DNA from: a virus
IMG/VR virus record: IMGVR_UViG_3300042154_002092
Location: 1-22,703 of that record
Reading direction: 5' to 3' (one strand)
DNA: 22,703 nt
The position numbers and the translations under genes were made by a program. Shown piece by piece: positions 7,711 through 14,006 of this stretch (its first letter is position 1; each line of letters starts with the position of its first letter). The notes below the pieces were generated by a model. That model worked only from the letters and a program-made list of their open reading frames with translations. It was not told the origin of the DNA and did not search any database.

Positions 7711-8747
7711 AGATATTGTTCATAATCAGGATGAATTTCAACTTTAAATTTATAGATTTCTCTATTATCAATATTGATATCTTTTCTAGCAAATTCTTCA
7801 AGATATAAAAAACTTTCTTTGTCAAGTTCTTCATTTTCATGAAGATGCTGAATAAATCTACCAGCTATTTTATTATATTGATAATAATCAAATCTTTTAA
7901 GCCAATCTTGCACATCTTTTATTCTGTTAAACTTATAAAGTTTATTTTTAATTAGATTATACAAAGTCCATAATAAATGTTTTTTTGAATATGTATCAAT
8001 AGTTGGTAAAATCATTGCTGCTAAAGCTATATCATCATCTGAACTAGAGTTTACTAATCTTTCAATGTCTCTAATAGTTTCTATGGTAATTGGTTGTATA
8101 TTGTTTGAACTTTCAATAACAGTTAATAAATCAACTACATCTAATGTTCCATTTTGTACCATCATTGCAATATTTAAAGCCATACCTGTTAATAACATAG
8201 TATTGTACATTTTTTTATTTTCCATTTGAAAGTATCTATTATGTAAGATTTCTTTTCTAATTCTATCATCAAGAATTACAGGTAAATTATTTTCATCAAT
8301 CCACAATTGAACATTAGAATGATGTGTATTAGTATTTATAATTACTTGTTTAAGAGAACAATCAGCAATTAAAGCTGTACTATTAATTACTTCTAGTTGA
8401 AGAAATCTTTGTTTAACTTTATCATGAGTTATAATAAAATCAGCTTCTTCATAGTCATTTGTCAAAACAATACCTTGTTCTTTTAAAGCATATTTAACTC
8501 TAGGTATAGTTGTTGTAGAACCAGGTAATAAAAAACCTTTTTTTTTACTTTTAAAACTTGTTGAATCTAAGTTTGAAGTAGATAATGCACTAAGTACATT
8601 AGTATTAACAACATCATATTCATCTGTTGTAAGCACTTTTATTGTATCACCTTGAGCTAATCTTAATCCAACATATGTTGGGTGAGTTATTCCAAAGTAA
8701 TCTAATACGTGTTGATCATAATTTTGGTATACGGATTTGTTTGCCAT
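7707..8747 (-). CDS. Tandem paralogue C, unknown function
   Basis: A 346-residue protein, first of the three to be transcribed. The shared N-terminal block is at about 70-110 (KGFLLPGSTTTIPRVKYAL, then NDYEEADFIITHDKV); its 'G..L.G....P......L...G......EADFIIT' pattern is the most BRCT-like of the three. The shared helical block is at about 219-290 (IRDIERLVNSSSDDD, then IALAAMILP). No enzyme motif is seen. It begins just after the terminator that follows the AAA+ ATPase, so it depends on read-through or an unseen promoter. Confidence 0.8.
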   Translation of the reverse strand: MANKSVYQNYDQHVLDYFGITHPTYVGLRLAQGDTIKVLTTDEYDVVNTNVLSALSTSNLDSTSFKSKKKGFLLPGSTTTIPRVKYALKEQGIVLTNDYEEADFIITHDKVKQRFLQLEVINSTALIADCSLKQVIINTNTHHSNVQLWIDENNLPVILDDRIRKEILHNRYFQMENKKMYNTMLLTGMALNIAMMVQNGTLDVVDLLTVIESSNNIQPITIETIRDIERLVNSSSDDDIALAAMILPTIDTYSKKHLLWTLYNLIKNKLYKFNRIKDVQDWLKRFDYYQYNKIAGRFIQHLHENEELDKESFLYLEEFARKDINIDNREIYKFKVEIHPDYEQYL

Positions 8748-8755
8748 TTTTTGTT

Positions 8756-8781
8756 AAAAAAGGGGAGATTTTACTCTCCCC
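8756..8781 (-). terminator. Rho-independent terminator after the AAA+ gene
   Basis: The minus strand reads GGGGAGA-GTAAAA-TCTCCCC-TTTTTT. The stem is 7 bp perfect (8762-8768 with 8775-8781), the loop is 6 nt and the U-run is at 8756-8761. It lies between the end of AAA+ exon 2 and paralogue C. Confidence 0.92.
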
Positions 8782-8792
8782 ATTAATTGTTA

Positions 8793-9542
8793 TTAGCTAA
8801 TTGTCATTTTGATTACATCAACATTCATCATTAGTTTGTTGAATTTTTGCTTATTACCATTGAAGATAGTTCTTACAATTAGATATTTTAAATCTGTTGT
8901 AAAATAATCTTGAGTACACAAAGCAATTAATCTATTTGTTATTTTATCTGTAATTGTATTTTCTTGAGAATATACAACTGCAAAGTTTGCCAATCTGGTT
9001 GCAAGAGTTGATGCAATATCTGCTCTATAGGAATCATCATCACCAATACAACCTTTTAATTGTTTCAATACTTGTGTTTCATTATCACCTGTTAACAATT
9101 CTTTTGGAGTAATTAATTTATCCAATTTGTTGTTAATAAACATGGTAAACATTGAAGCAAATGTATCTCCAACTGAACCTTCACCAATCATCTGAATTAA
9201 CAATAAACTCTTTTCAAAATCAGGAAGACTTGATATTGAGTTAAAGAATGTTGTTATAGATCTTGAATTGGTTTCTGTTGTTACAAGTTCAGGGTGAAGC
9301 AAAAGAAAGTTAATACATCTTGTATCAATTCCTGCTTCTTCAGCCCATCTAGCCCATACATTTACATCAAACTTTAGGTTTACTGAAATGTATCTTGTCT
9401 TCTGAGCATTATCCACAGAGGTAACATTATAGTCACCATTATCCGGATTAGCACTCAATAGAATATGCCAATCTTTAGGAAGAGTCCATGAAATATAAGT
9501 TTGTCTGTCTATTAATTCCATACAGGCTTGGATGAATCTCGG
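8793..9542 (-). CDS. MoxR-like AAA+ ATPase, exon 2 (residues 174-422)
   Basis: Second exon of the intron-split AAA+ ATPase: 249 codons and a TAA. It begins with CCG AGA TTC (PRFIQACMELIDRQ), which continues the Walker B helix of exon 1. It then carries the sensor 1 region (HILLSANPDNGDYNV) and a DNAQKTRYI segment that fits the sensor 2/arginine-finger side, followed by a helical C-terminal domain. The ATG at 9543-9545 that seems to start this frame consists of the last intron bases, so it is not a true start. The joined protein (422 aa) is probably the motor partner of the VWA protein encoded just upstream. A terminator follows. Confidence 0.88.
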   Translation of the reverse strand, partial: PRFIQACMELIDRQTYISWTLPKDWHILLSANPDNGDYNVTSVDNAQKTRYISVNLKFDVNVWARWAEEAGIDTRCINFLLLHPELVTTETNSRSITTFFNSISSLPDFEKSLLLIQMIGEGSVGDTFASMFTMFINNKLDKLITPKELLTGDNETQVLKQLKGCIGDDDSYRADIASTLATRLANFAVVYSQENTITDKITNRLIALCTQDYFTTDLKYLIVRTIFNGNKQKFNKLMMNVDVIKMTIS

Positions 9543-9780
9543 CATTTGTTATCTCTAAAGTTCTTTATCTTTAGATTCTACAGTTTTTATTAGATTATCT
9601 GTAGTTCAGACTATATCATCATCTACAATGTAGATGTCCTGCGCTCTTGGTGTTTTACTGTCTGTTCTAGACTCCATACACTAGTCGTTGCACCTTTCTG
9701 ATATTCCTATCAGACTTGGCTCAGGATTGTCCATCTCTGGAGTTTCCCTGAGTTCACAGGATTTTTGGGGGACACGAGAT
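9543..9780 (-). ncRNA. Group IA ribozyme core
   Basis: All catalytic helices can be drawn. P3 is UCCUGUG (9755-9761) with CGCAGGA (9637-9643). P4 is CUCAGG (9747-9752) with CCUGAG (9720-9725), the latter inside the Q-like element AAUCCUGAGCCAAG. P6a is UCUGAUA with UAUCAGA (9697-9714) and a GGAA loop. P7 is GACUA (9682-9686) with UAGUC (9609-9613), within R-like GCAACGACUA and S-like GAUAUAGUCUG. P8 is CAUCUAC/GUAGAUG (9620-9636). P9 is CUACAG/CUGUAG (9578-9604), and P9.1 is UCUAAAG/CUUUAGA (9554-9575). Between P7 and P3 there are extra stems GUCU/AGAC and GUGU/ACAC (P7.2, P7.1), the hallmark of group IA, the class of the T4 and SPO1 introns. Confidence 0.95.
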
Positions 9781-9785
9781 TTTTT

Positions 9786-10526
9786 TTATTCAAACTTCCA
9801 TTTGAATCCACCAGCAATTTTGTGTTTACGTGCTGCTCTATGTACATTGGATATATTAAGCGTTCTTTCTGCAAGTTTTACAGAAGACCATTCTTTAATT
9901 TTGATATATCCAGTATTATCATATTGAACAACTGATTTAACTTGGTAGTTTTTAGTTGGAAGTTCTATTTGGTCATGTTTACTTGTTGACCACAAGTGTT
10001 TTTTAGCTGATTTGGCTCTAGAGTTTAAAACTGCACATATCCCTGAAGGATCTGTTTTAAAAGAACTGGCTGCTTCTGTTATAGATGGGAATGTTTTTAT
10101 ATATTTTCCATCTAAACTATACATATGCACTTCTTGTTTATTGTGAATTTCTAAGCCATTAGCATAAAGTTTTTTCATACTAATACTAAGTCTTTGTTTA
10201 TAAGTATCATCTCTTGTTAATTTGATAGGGTCAAGTATATGATTCATATAAGGAGTTAAAGATTCTATGTAAAATTGTTCTCTTTCAAGTAATAAATCTG
10301 GGTTGCATTTTTCTAAAACTTTAAACTCTATTGTTTGGTATTTATTCCAACAATTTTGCATAGTTCTATTATGATGTTTTCCTGATTTAAGTGCCCACAA
10401 ATGATGTTTCAATCTGTGACCAATTGATGCAGAACTTCCTACATAATTCTTAGTATTAATTTGAATGTAATAGATTCCTGGAACATTCAAGTATTCTTGT
10501 AAATTTTCTATTGTTATATCTTTCAT
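9786..10526 (-). CDS. GIY-YIG homing endonuclease, intron-encoded
   Basis: A 246-residue homing endonuclease that would cut intronless copies of the AAA+ gene to spread the intron. The N-terminal GIY-YIG domain has GIY at 17-19, YVG at 28-30, R38 in GHRLKHH and E83 in EREQFY as the likely metal-binding glutamate. The C-terminal half holds two IENR1/NUMOD1-like DNA-binding repeats: about 133-180 (VHMYSLDGKYIKTFPSITEA...HLWS) and 199-246 (VVQYDNTGYI...GGFKWKF). The ATG at 10524-10526 is preferred over an in-frame GTG at 10541, because a promoter -7 box lies between them. The frame ends five bases before the P10 guide segment, so the gene fills the P1 loop without touching the core. Confidence 0.93.
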   Translation of the reverse strand: MKDITIENLQEYLNVPGIYYIQINTKNYVGSSASIGHRLKHHLWALKSGKHHNRTMQNCWNKYQTIEFKVLEKCNPDLLLEREQFYIESLTPYMNHILDPIKLTRDDTYKQRLSISMKKLYANGLEIHNKQEVHMYSLDGKYIKTFPSITEAASSFKTDPSGICAVLNSRAKSAKKHLWSTSKHDQIELPTKNYQVKSVVQYDNTGYIKIKEWSSVKLAERTLNISNVHRAARKHKIAGGFKWKFE

Positions 10527-10530
10527 AATA

Positions 10531-10561
10531 CAAAGATACACAATTTATTCATTTTAGCAAA
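10531..10561 (-). promoter_or_regulatory. Bacteroidota-type promoter for the homing endonuclease
   Basis: On the minus strand, TTTG (10558-10561) is followed after 19 nt by TATCTTTG (10531-10538). This matches the -33 TTTG / -7 TAnnTTTG consensus of Bacteroidota sigma factors. The ATG begins only four bases after the -7 box, so the transcript would start at or next to the start codon (leaderless or nearly so). It lets the endonuclease be made independently of the unspliced host-gene message. Confidence 0.72.
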
Positions 10562-10583
10562 AAGTAGCTTGAATAATTTGTTT

Positions 10584-11102
10584 ATCCGCCCTGTTCCAGT
10601 CATCTAATAATAAAATACCACCATCTTTTTTATCTGCAATCCACTCAGGTGGACAATAGGACATCCTATTTTTACCGGTCATTTTGTATCCATTTTTTAG
10701 ATACTCACCAACGGCAAGTTCATCTACCCATGCACCAATTTTCTTTGTAGTTGCATTATCAATGTTTGCAATCTCACCTGATGCATTCATTCTATGTGCA
10801 GTGGTTATATTTAAATCCATACTAGTAGGTATAACTTTGGTTTCTTTATACATTTGAAATTGTCTCACTGGGAAACCTACTAAATCCCCTAATTCTTCTA
10901 TCTGAGATAAATTCAATTTGATAAAGTTTAGATTATTTGCTTTTGCAATATCTATAATTGAAGAGGTTTTACCAATTCCGGATTCACCCATAACTTCAAT
11001 AGCCACAGGTAGTTTACCTTGACTTTGTAAAAATCTGTTGTTTGTAATAATGTGTCCTACAAACCCTTTTAATTCGTCTATATTTAAATTTACTTTTGCC
11101 AT
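10584..11102 (-). CDS. MoxR-like AAA+ ATPase, exon 1 (residues 1-173)
   Basis: First exon of the split ATPase. It has Walker A at 39-47 (GESGIGKTS), a MoxR-like 'LGDLVGFP' segment at 71-78, and Walker B at 162-173 (GGILLLDDWNRAD). The exon ends at the GAT codon for D173; unspliced RNA would add nine codons and stop at TAA, giving a dead 182-residue fragment. The gene starts five bases after the VWA gene, a pairing typical of MoxR/VWA chaperone systems, in which the ATPase ring remodels a target bound by the VWA protein. Phages use such pairs for unknown targets. The full protein (422 aa) has both halves of a complete AAA+ module only after splicing. Confidence 0.92.
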
Positions 11103-11106
11103 TTCT

Positions 11107-12261
11107 TTAATTAAGTTTTATTACTTTACCTGGAAGTTCTGTCATTGTTGATGTGCTACTTAGGCACCACAATGTATTTTTGGGACAATTTTCAGGAGCT
11201 GAACATTCTCCATCTGTGAAATATATTAAGGCTGTATAATAACCTTTTTCATTATAGTGATCAATAACCGGCTGAAAGCTCGTGCCCCCACGGCCAAGAA
11301 CAGTGAAATCCTTTTTAGGATTATATGGTTCAACTGGATATAATCTTGCATCACACTGGGCAATTGTAATCATGTGACCAGTTTTATGCATATGATGAAG
11401 CTCATTTAAGAATTCTTTAAGTTCATTTGTAGATACAGAACCTGATGTGTCTAATCCTACTAATATATGATTTTTGAATTTAATCTTTAAACCCGGGTTC
11501 TCAGTATATCTGCGGTTATACTTTCTCCTCATTTTCTTTGTATAGAGAATATTGGAGTTACCAATAAACCTTCTCAAATAACTTCTCCAATCAAATTTAG
11601 GTGGTTCAACATGTCTTAATCTAGCAATTATTTCACCAAACTCTCCGGGAATTGTGCCTCTTCTTTTTTCAGTTTGTTCTGCAACTTCTTTAAGTTGAAA
11701 TTCAATTTGTTTGGTTATTAACTTTTTATCTGTCTCAGACAAATCATCAAATTCATCCCAAGTAGAATGTTCAGATGGTCCACCGCTCATGTCATTTAAC
11801 AATGAATCTAAAGATGGAGATGTTCCATCTTCTTTGGCCTGTTGAAGTAAATCATAATAAACTTTTGTTCCTGCTTTTACTGGAATATTTAATTCTGGAA
11901 ATGTATGAGGATGTATCCAAGTTAATTCAGTTTGTTGCTTAGGTATATATTGATTAATTTCTAAATCAGCAGCAATGTTAAATAACTTTTTATCAGGAAA
12001 ACTATCCCGCATTGTTAAGTGTCCAAAAGATACGTGAAGAATTTCGTGCTTGATAAGACCAACTTTTACATGTTCATTAAGAGTTGCAAAAAAATCAGGA
12101 TTAATTGCTAATTGGATATTTATTCCATGTTTACTTACACCTGCAGTTGGTATATCTTTTCTATAAGCTTTATTTAAGCTAACTAAAAAAAGCCCATAAA
12201 AGGGCTCTTCAAGTATTAATGTTTTAGAAGTCCTAGAGACTTCATTGATTATATCAATCAT
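11107..12261 (-). CDS. Putative metallopeptidase-VWA protein (DUF2201-like)
   Basis: A 384-residue two-domain protein. The N-terminal domain has the zinc-protease-like motif HEILH at 72-76 followed by H81, as in the DUF2201 putative metallopeptidase domain. The C-terminal part is a von Willebrand A-type domain with a MIDAS motif D271-T-S273-G-S275, GRGGTSF at 323-329 and YFTDGE at 347-352. Proteins of this type usually work with a MoxR-family AAA+ ATPase, and the gene directly downstream (five bases) is one. Its start overlaps the preceding gene by 8 nt. A terminator-like hairpin lies within codons 18-26. Target and role in the phage are unknown; metal-dependent binding via MIDAS is expected, while peptidase activity is unproven. 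Confidence 0.85.
   Translation of the reverse strand: MIDIINEVSRTSKTLILEEPFYGLFLVSLNKAYRKDIPTAGVSKHGINIQLAINPDFFATLNEHVKVGLIKHEILHVSFGHLTMRDSFPDKKLFNIAADLEINQYIPKQQTELTWIHPHTFPELNIPVKAGTKVYYDLLQQAKEDGTSPSLDSLLNDMSGGPSEHSTWDEFDDLSETDKKLITKQIEFQLKEVAEQTEKRRGTIPGEFGEIIARLRHVEPPKFDWRSYLRRFIGNSNILYTKKMRRKYNRRYTENPGLKIKFKNHILVGLDTSGSVSTNELKEFLNELHHMHKTGHMITIAQCDARLYPVEPYNPKKDFTVLGRGGTSFQPVIDHYNEKGYYTALIYFTDGECSAPENCPKNTLWCLSSTSTMTELPGKVIKLN
12185..12206 (-). terminator. Terminator-like hairpin inside the VWA coding region
   Basis: The minus strand reads AGCCC-TTTTAT-GGGCT followed by seven T (stem 12191-12195 with 12202-12206, T-run from 12191 down to 12185). This has the form of an intrinsic terminator, yet it sits about 55 bases inside the VWA gene. 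It may act as an attenuator that is masked by translating ribosomes, or it may be a coincidence of the codons for EEPFYGLFL. Confidence 0.5.
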
Positions 12262-12613
12262 TCCATTTTAATTTTATATTTCTATCAATTGTATGCATAT
12301 ATAAGGCTGATGATGATGATTTTCCATATTCAAATTCTAAAATTAATTTTAAATTTAAGGATACTTCTTTATCATTTACAAACTCAAAATACAATTCTTG
12401 CCAAGAAAATCTGTTAAAGTGTTTTTTATTTAAAATAGTTAAAAAATTAGTTCTTTTTTCAAACATCAATGTTTTAGCAAATATTTTTAAATAGTTATCA
12501 CTTAGATTTAAATTTTTTATTGTTTCAATAGCAACATTATAATCTTCATCTGAAGCATTTAGCATTTGTGCTATATTTTTATATTCGTCAAGATTCAATT
12601 CTTGTGTTTTCAT
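12254..12613 (-). CDS. Small protein sharing the repeated helical domain
   Basis: A 119-residue protein that consists mainly of the helical block seen in the three tandem paralogues. Residues about 6-50 (LNLDEYKNIAQMLNASDED, then AIETIKNLNLSDNYLKIFAK) align with the 'ML.S.D.DN..LALE...N.N..KS' pattern of genes 6691 and 5538. Function unknown; a stand-alone version suggests the block is an independent, probably protein-binding, domain. It overlaps the RusA gene by 26 nt upstream and the VWA gene by 8 nt downstream. Confidence 0.75.
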   Translation of the reverse strand: MKTQELNLDEYKNIAQMLNASDEDYNVAIETIKNLNLSDNYLKIFAKTLMFEKRTNFLTILNKKHFNRFSWQELYFEFVNDKEVSLNLKLILEFEYGKSSSSALYMHTIDRNIKLKWND

Positions 12614-12977
12614 TTTCTAATATTTCAATAATTACACCTGGATTTTGTTTGTCATAACGGTATTCTTCAAAATGTGGGAGAATTACATCTGCATTATCAT
12701 CTGTTATCCAACCATGTTCTACCATGTCATCTTGTGTTGTCTCCGTAGGATTTATATAATCAAACTTATGTTTACTGTTTCTTATAAATGTAAATTTAAT
12801 ATGAACAGGTTGTTTGAATTTTGCAAATTCAGCTCTAAATTGTATAGCATATGCTATATAAAGATTTTTAGTAGCTTTTCTGTAATTCATTACAGTTTTA
12901 CTAGATATAAGATATTTACCGGTCCATCTTTTTCCATTTTTGGAGGACGGGACATTTCCTGGAATAAACCATTTCAT
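12588..12977 (-). CDS. rusA: RusA-like Holliday junction resolvase
   Basis: A 129-residue protein with the layout of phage RusA endonucleases, which cut four-way junctions as dimers. It begins with an IPGNVPSSKNGKRW segment (5-18) and a central beta strand pair (VHIKFTFIR, 58-66). An acidic cluster follows: D73 and N76 in FDYINP, D83-D84, and D93-D94 in GWITDDNADVI. The end is PGVIIEIL (113-120). The family's 'D-x-DN...D...DD' acidic pattern is recognisable though the first part is DYINP rather than DxDN. It immediately precedes the 119-residue gene and follows primase without a gap. Role: resolving recombination or replication branches before packaging. Confidence 0.82.
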   Translation of the reverse strand: MKWFIPGNVPSSKNGKRWTGKYLISSKTVMNYRKATKNLYIAYAIQFRAEFAKFKQPVHIKFTFIRNSKHKFDYINPTETTQDDMVEHGWITDDNADVILPHFEEYRYDKQNPGVIIEILENENTRIES

Positions 12978-13955
12978 TTAGGAATTTAATATTTGTTTTA
13001 ATAAAGGTTTTATTGTGGCATGAACTATTTCAAAACCAAATTCTTTTATTGAATCAGAAAAATCTTTGCTTAATGTAAGCAATACACTTTTTATTCCATA
13101 TATTTCTTCATATCGTTGTGCAGCTTTAATACCGGCTGCATCATTATCAAATAAAGTAGCTATGTTTTTATACTTCTCTTTAAAAGATTCAATAATATAA
13201 GGTTTTATTATAGTGTTTTCACTATCTGGTGCAATAATTTCTAAATTATATCCAAACCCTTTTATTGACATCCCATCTTTAAGAGAGGAACAAATCAATA
13301 AGTAAGGTTGATTATATTTAAGTTGATCAATTCCTTGAAGATGTGATTTAATTTTAAGAAACTTATGATTTTTACGAGTAGGTTGATAGATTTTGTATAA
13401 ATCACCGTCTGTAGTAAAATAACCATATATCATAGGTCCTTCAATTTTAAGTTTATTTATTTGCTCATCATCTTGTTTAATCATGTCATACCAAGCTAGT
13501 GGTTTTACATTGTACTCACTTAACATCTCACTACCAATTCTAAATGATAGCCAGAAAAGTTTATCTTCTGTAGTCCATGATCTTATTTCAATAAGATCTA
13601 CTACCCATTTTGATTCAGCTTTTAATATTAAAGCTTCAATTGTTTCATTCCGGGTATAGTTATTATAATCAGTTATAAGTTTTTCTACAGCATGTGGATA
13701 TTGTAATCCAAACATGTGTTTCATTAAATCAATTTTATTTCCTCCATATCCCGTAGAAAAATCTTTAAATTTATATTGCATTATAGATTTATCAACATAA
13801 ATAGACATACTTGGGATCTTGTCATTAAGATTAAACACTGATTTTATTTTAACATCTTGCCCTGTAAGTTTTACACTCAATTGCAGGTAATGTTGAAAAA
13901 CCCAATAACTGGGAACTTCTGATTCATTAACAATTAAATTTTTAGTGTTAAACAT
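12978..13955 (-). CDS. DnaG-type DNA primase with TOPRIM domain
   Basis: A 325-residue primase that would lay RNA primers for the polymerase. The N-terminal part keeps the second half of a CHC2-like fold (FKDFSTGYGGNKIDLMKH, 63-80) but lacks the zinc-binding Cys/His set. The TOPRIM domain has SSLKDGMS (223-230), where the canonical Glu is missing, and the metal-binding D270-N-D272 followed by AAG. The frame opens further upstream at 13982, but that ATG lies in the terminator stem, so the ATG at 13953-13955 is chosen. This start is almost identical in DNA and protein to the start of the SSB gene. The gene adjoins RusA without a gap. Helicase-primase cooperation with the DnaB-type protein is likely. 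Confidence 0.88.
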   Translation of the reverse strand: MFNTKNLIVNESEVPSYWVFQHYLQLSVKLTGQDVKIKSVFNLNDKIPSMSIYVDKSIMQYKFKDFSTGYGGNKIDLMKHMFGLQYPHAVEKLITDYNNYTRNETIEALILKAESKWVVDLIEIRSWTTEDKLFWLSFRIGSEMLSEYNVKPLAWYDMIKQDDEQINKLKIEGPMIYGYFTTDGDLYKIYQPTRKNHKFLKIKSHLQGIDQLKYNQPYLLICSSLKDGMSIKGFGYNLEIIAPDSENTIIKPYIIESFKEKYKNIATLFDNDAAGIKAAQRYEEIYGIKSVLLTLSKDFSDSIKEFGFEIVHATIKPLLKQILNS

Positions 13956-13960
13956 AGATA

Positions 13961-13990
13961 AAAAAAGCGGGAAGACTTTCATCTCCCCGC
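13961..13990 (-). terminator. Rho-independent terminator after SSB
   Basis: The minus strand reads GCGGGGAGA-TGAAAG-TCTTCCCGC-TTTTTT. The stem is 9 bp with one G-U pair (13967-13975 with 13982-13990), followed by six T. It lies between SSB and primase and should reduce primase expression relative to SSB, as suits a stoichiometric DNA-binding protein upstream of an enzyme. Confidence 0.93.
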
Positions 13991-14006
13991 CTAATTAAAA
14001 GATTAA

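Larger units (their letters stand above)
9543..10583 (-). mobile_element. Group IA self-splicing intron with homing endonuclease
   Basis: A 1,041-nt group I intron inserted in phase 0 after the Asp codon of the Walker B motif. The 5' exon ends in U (position 10584) and the intron ends in G (9543), as group I rules require. The internal guide GUCCCCC (9767-9773) pairs with exon GGCGGAU (P1, one C-C mismatch, G-U at the splice site). The adjoining AUCUCG (9775-9780) pairs perfectly with CGAGAU (9536-9541) of the 3' exon as P10. Removing it fuses 519 nt (173 codons) to 750 nt with no frame change. The endonuclease gene lies between the 5' splice site and the guide, inside the P1 loop. Confidence 0.95.

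Noticed and set aside
9688-9927. Plus-strand frame of 79 codons over the intron
   Set aside because: It is the complement of the ribozyme core and the endonuclease end; no homology-like features and no promoter.
10527-10541. GTG start for the endonuclease at 10541
   Set aside because: It would put the start upstream of and across the -7 promoter box; the ATG at 10526 gives a normal GIY-YIG N-terminus.
8793-11102. Reading the two AAA+ pieces as a pseudogene broken by insertion, or as two separate genes
   Set aside because: A complete group I core, P1 and P10 pairings and an exact in-frame junction explain the split; the apparent ATG of the second piece is made of the last intron bases.
12645-12989. 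Plus-strand frame of 114 codons opposite RusA
   Set aside because: Antisense shadow of a gene with clear RusA-type features; composition is an artefact of AT-rich complement.
13956-13982. Upstream ATG for primase at 13982
   Set aside because: It lies within the terminator stem-loop; the ATG at 13955 matches the SSB-type leader.
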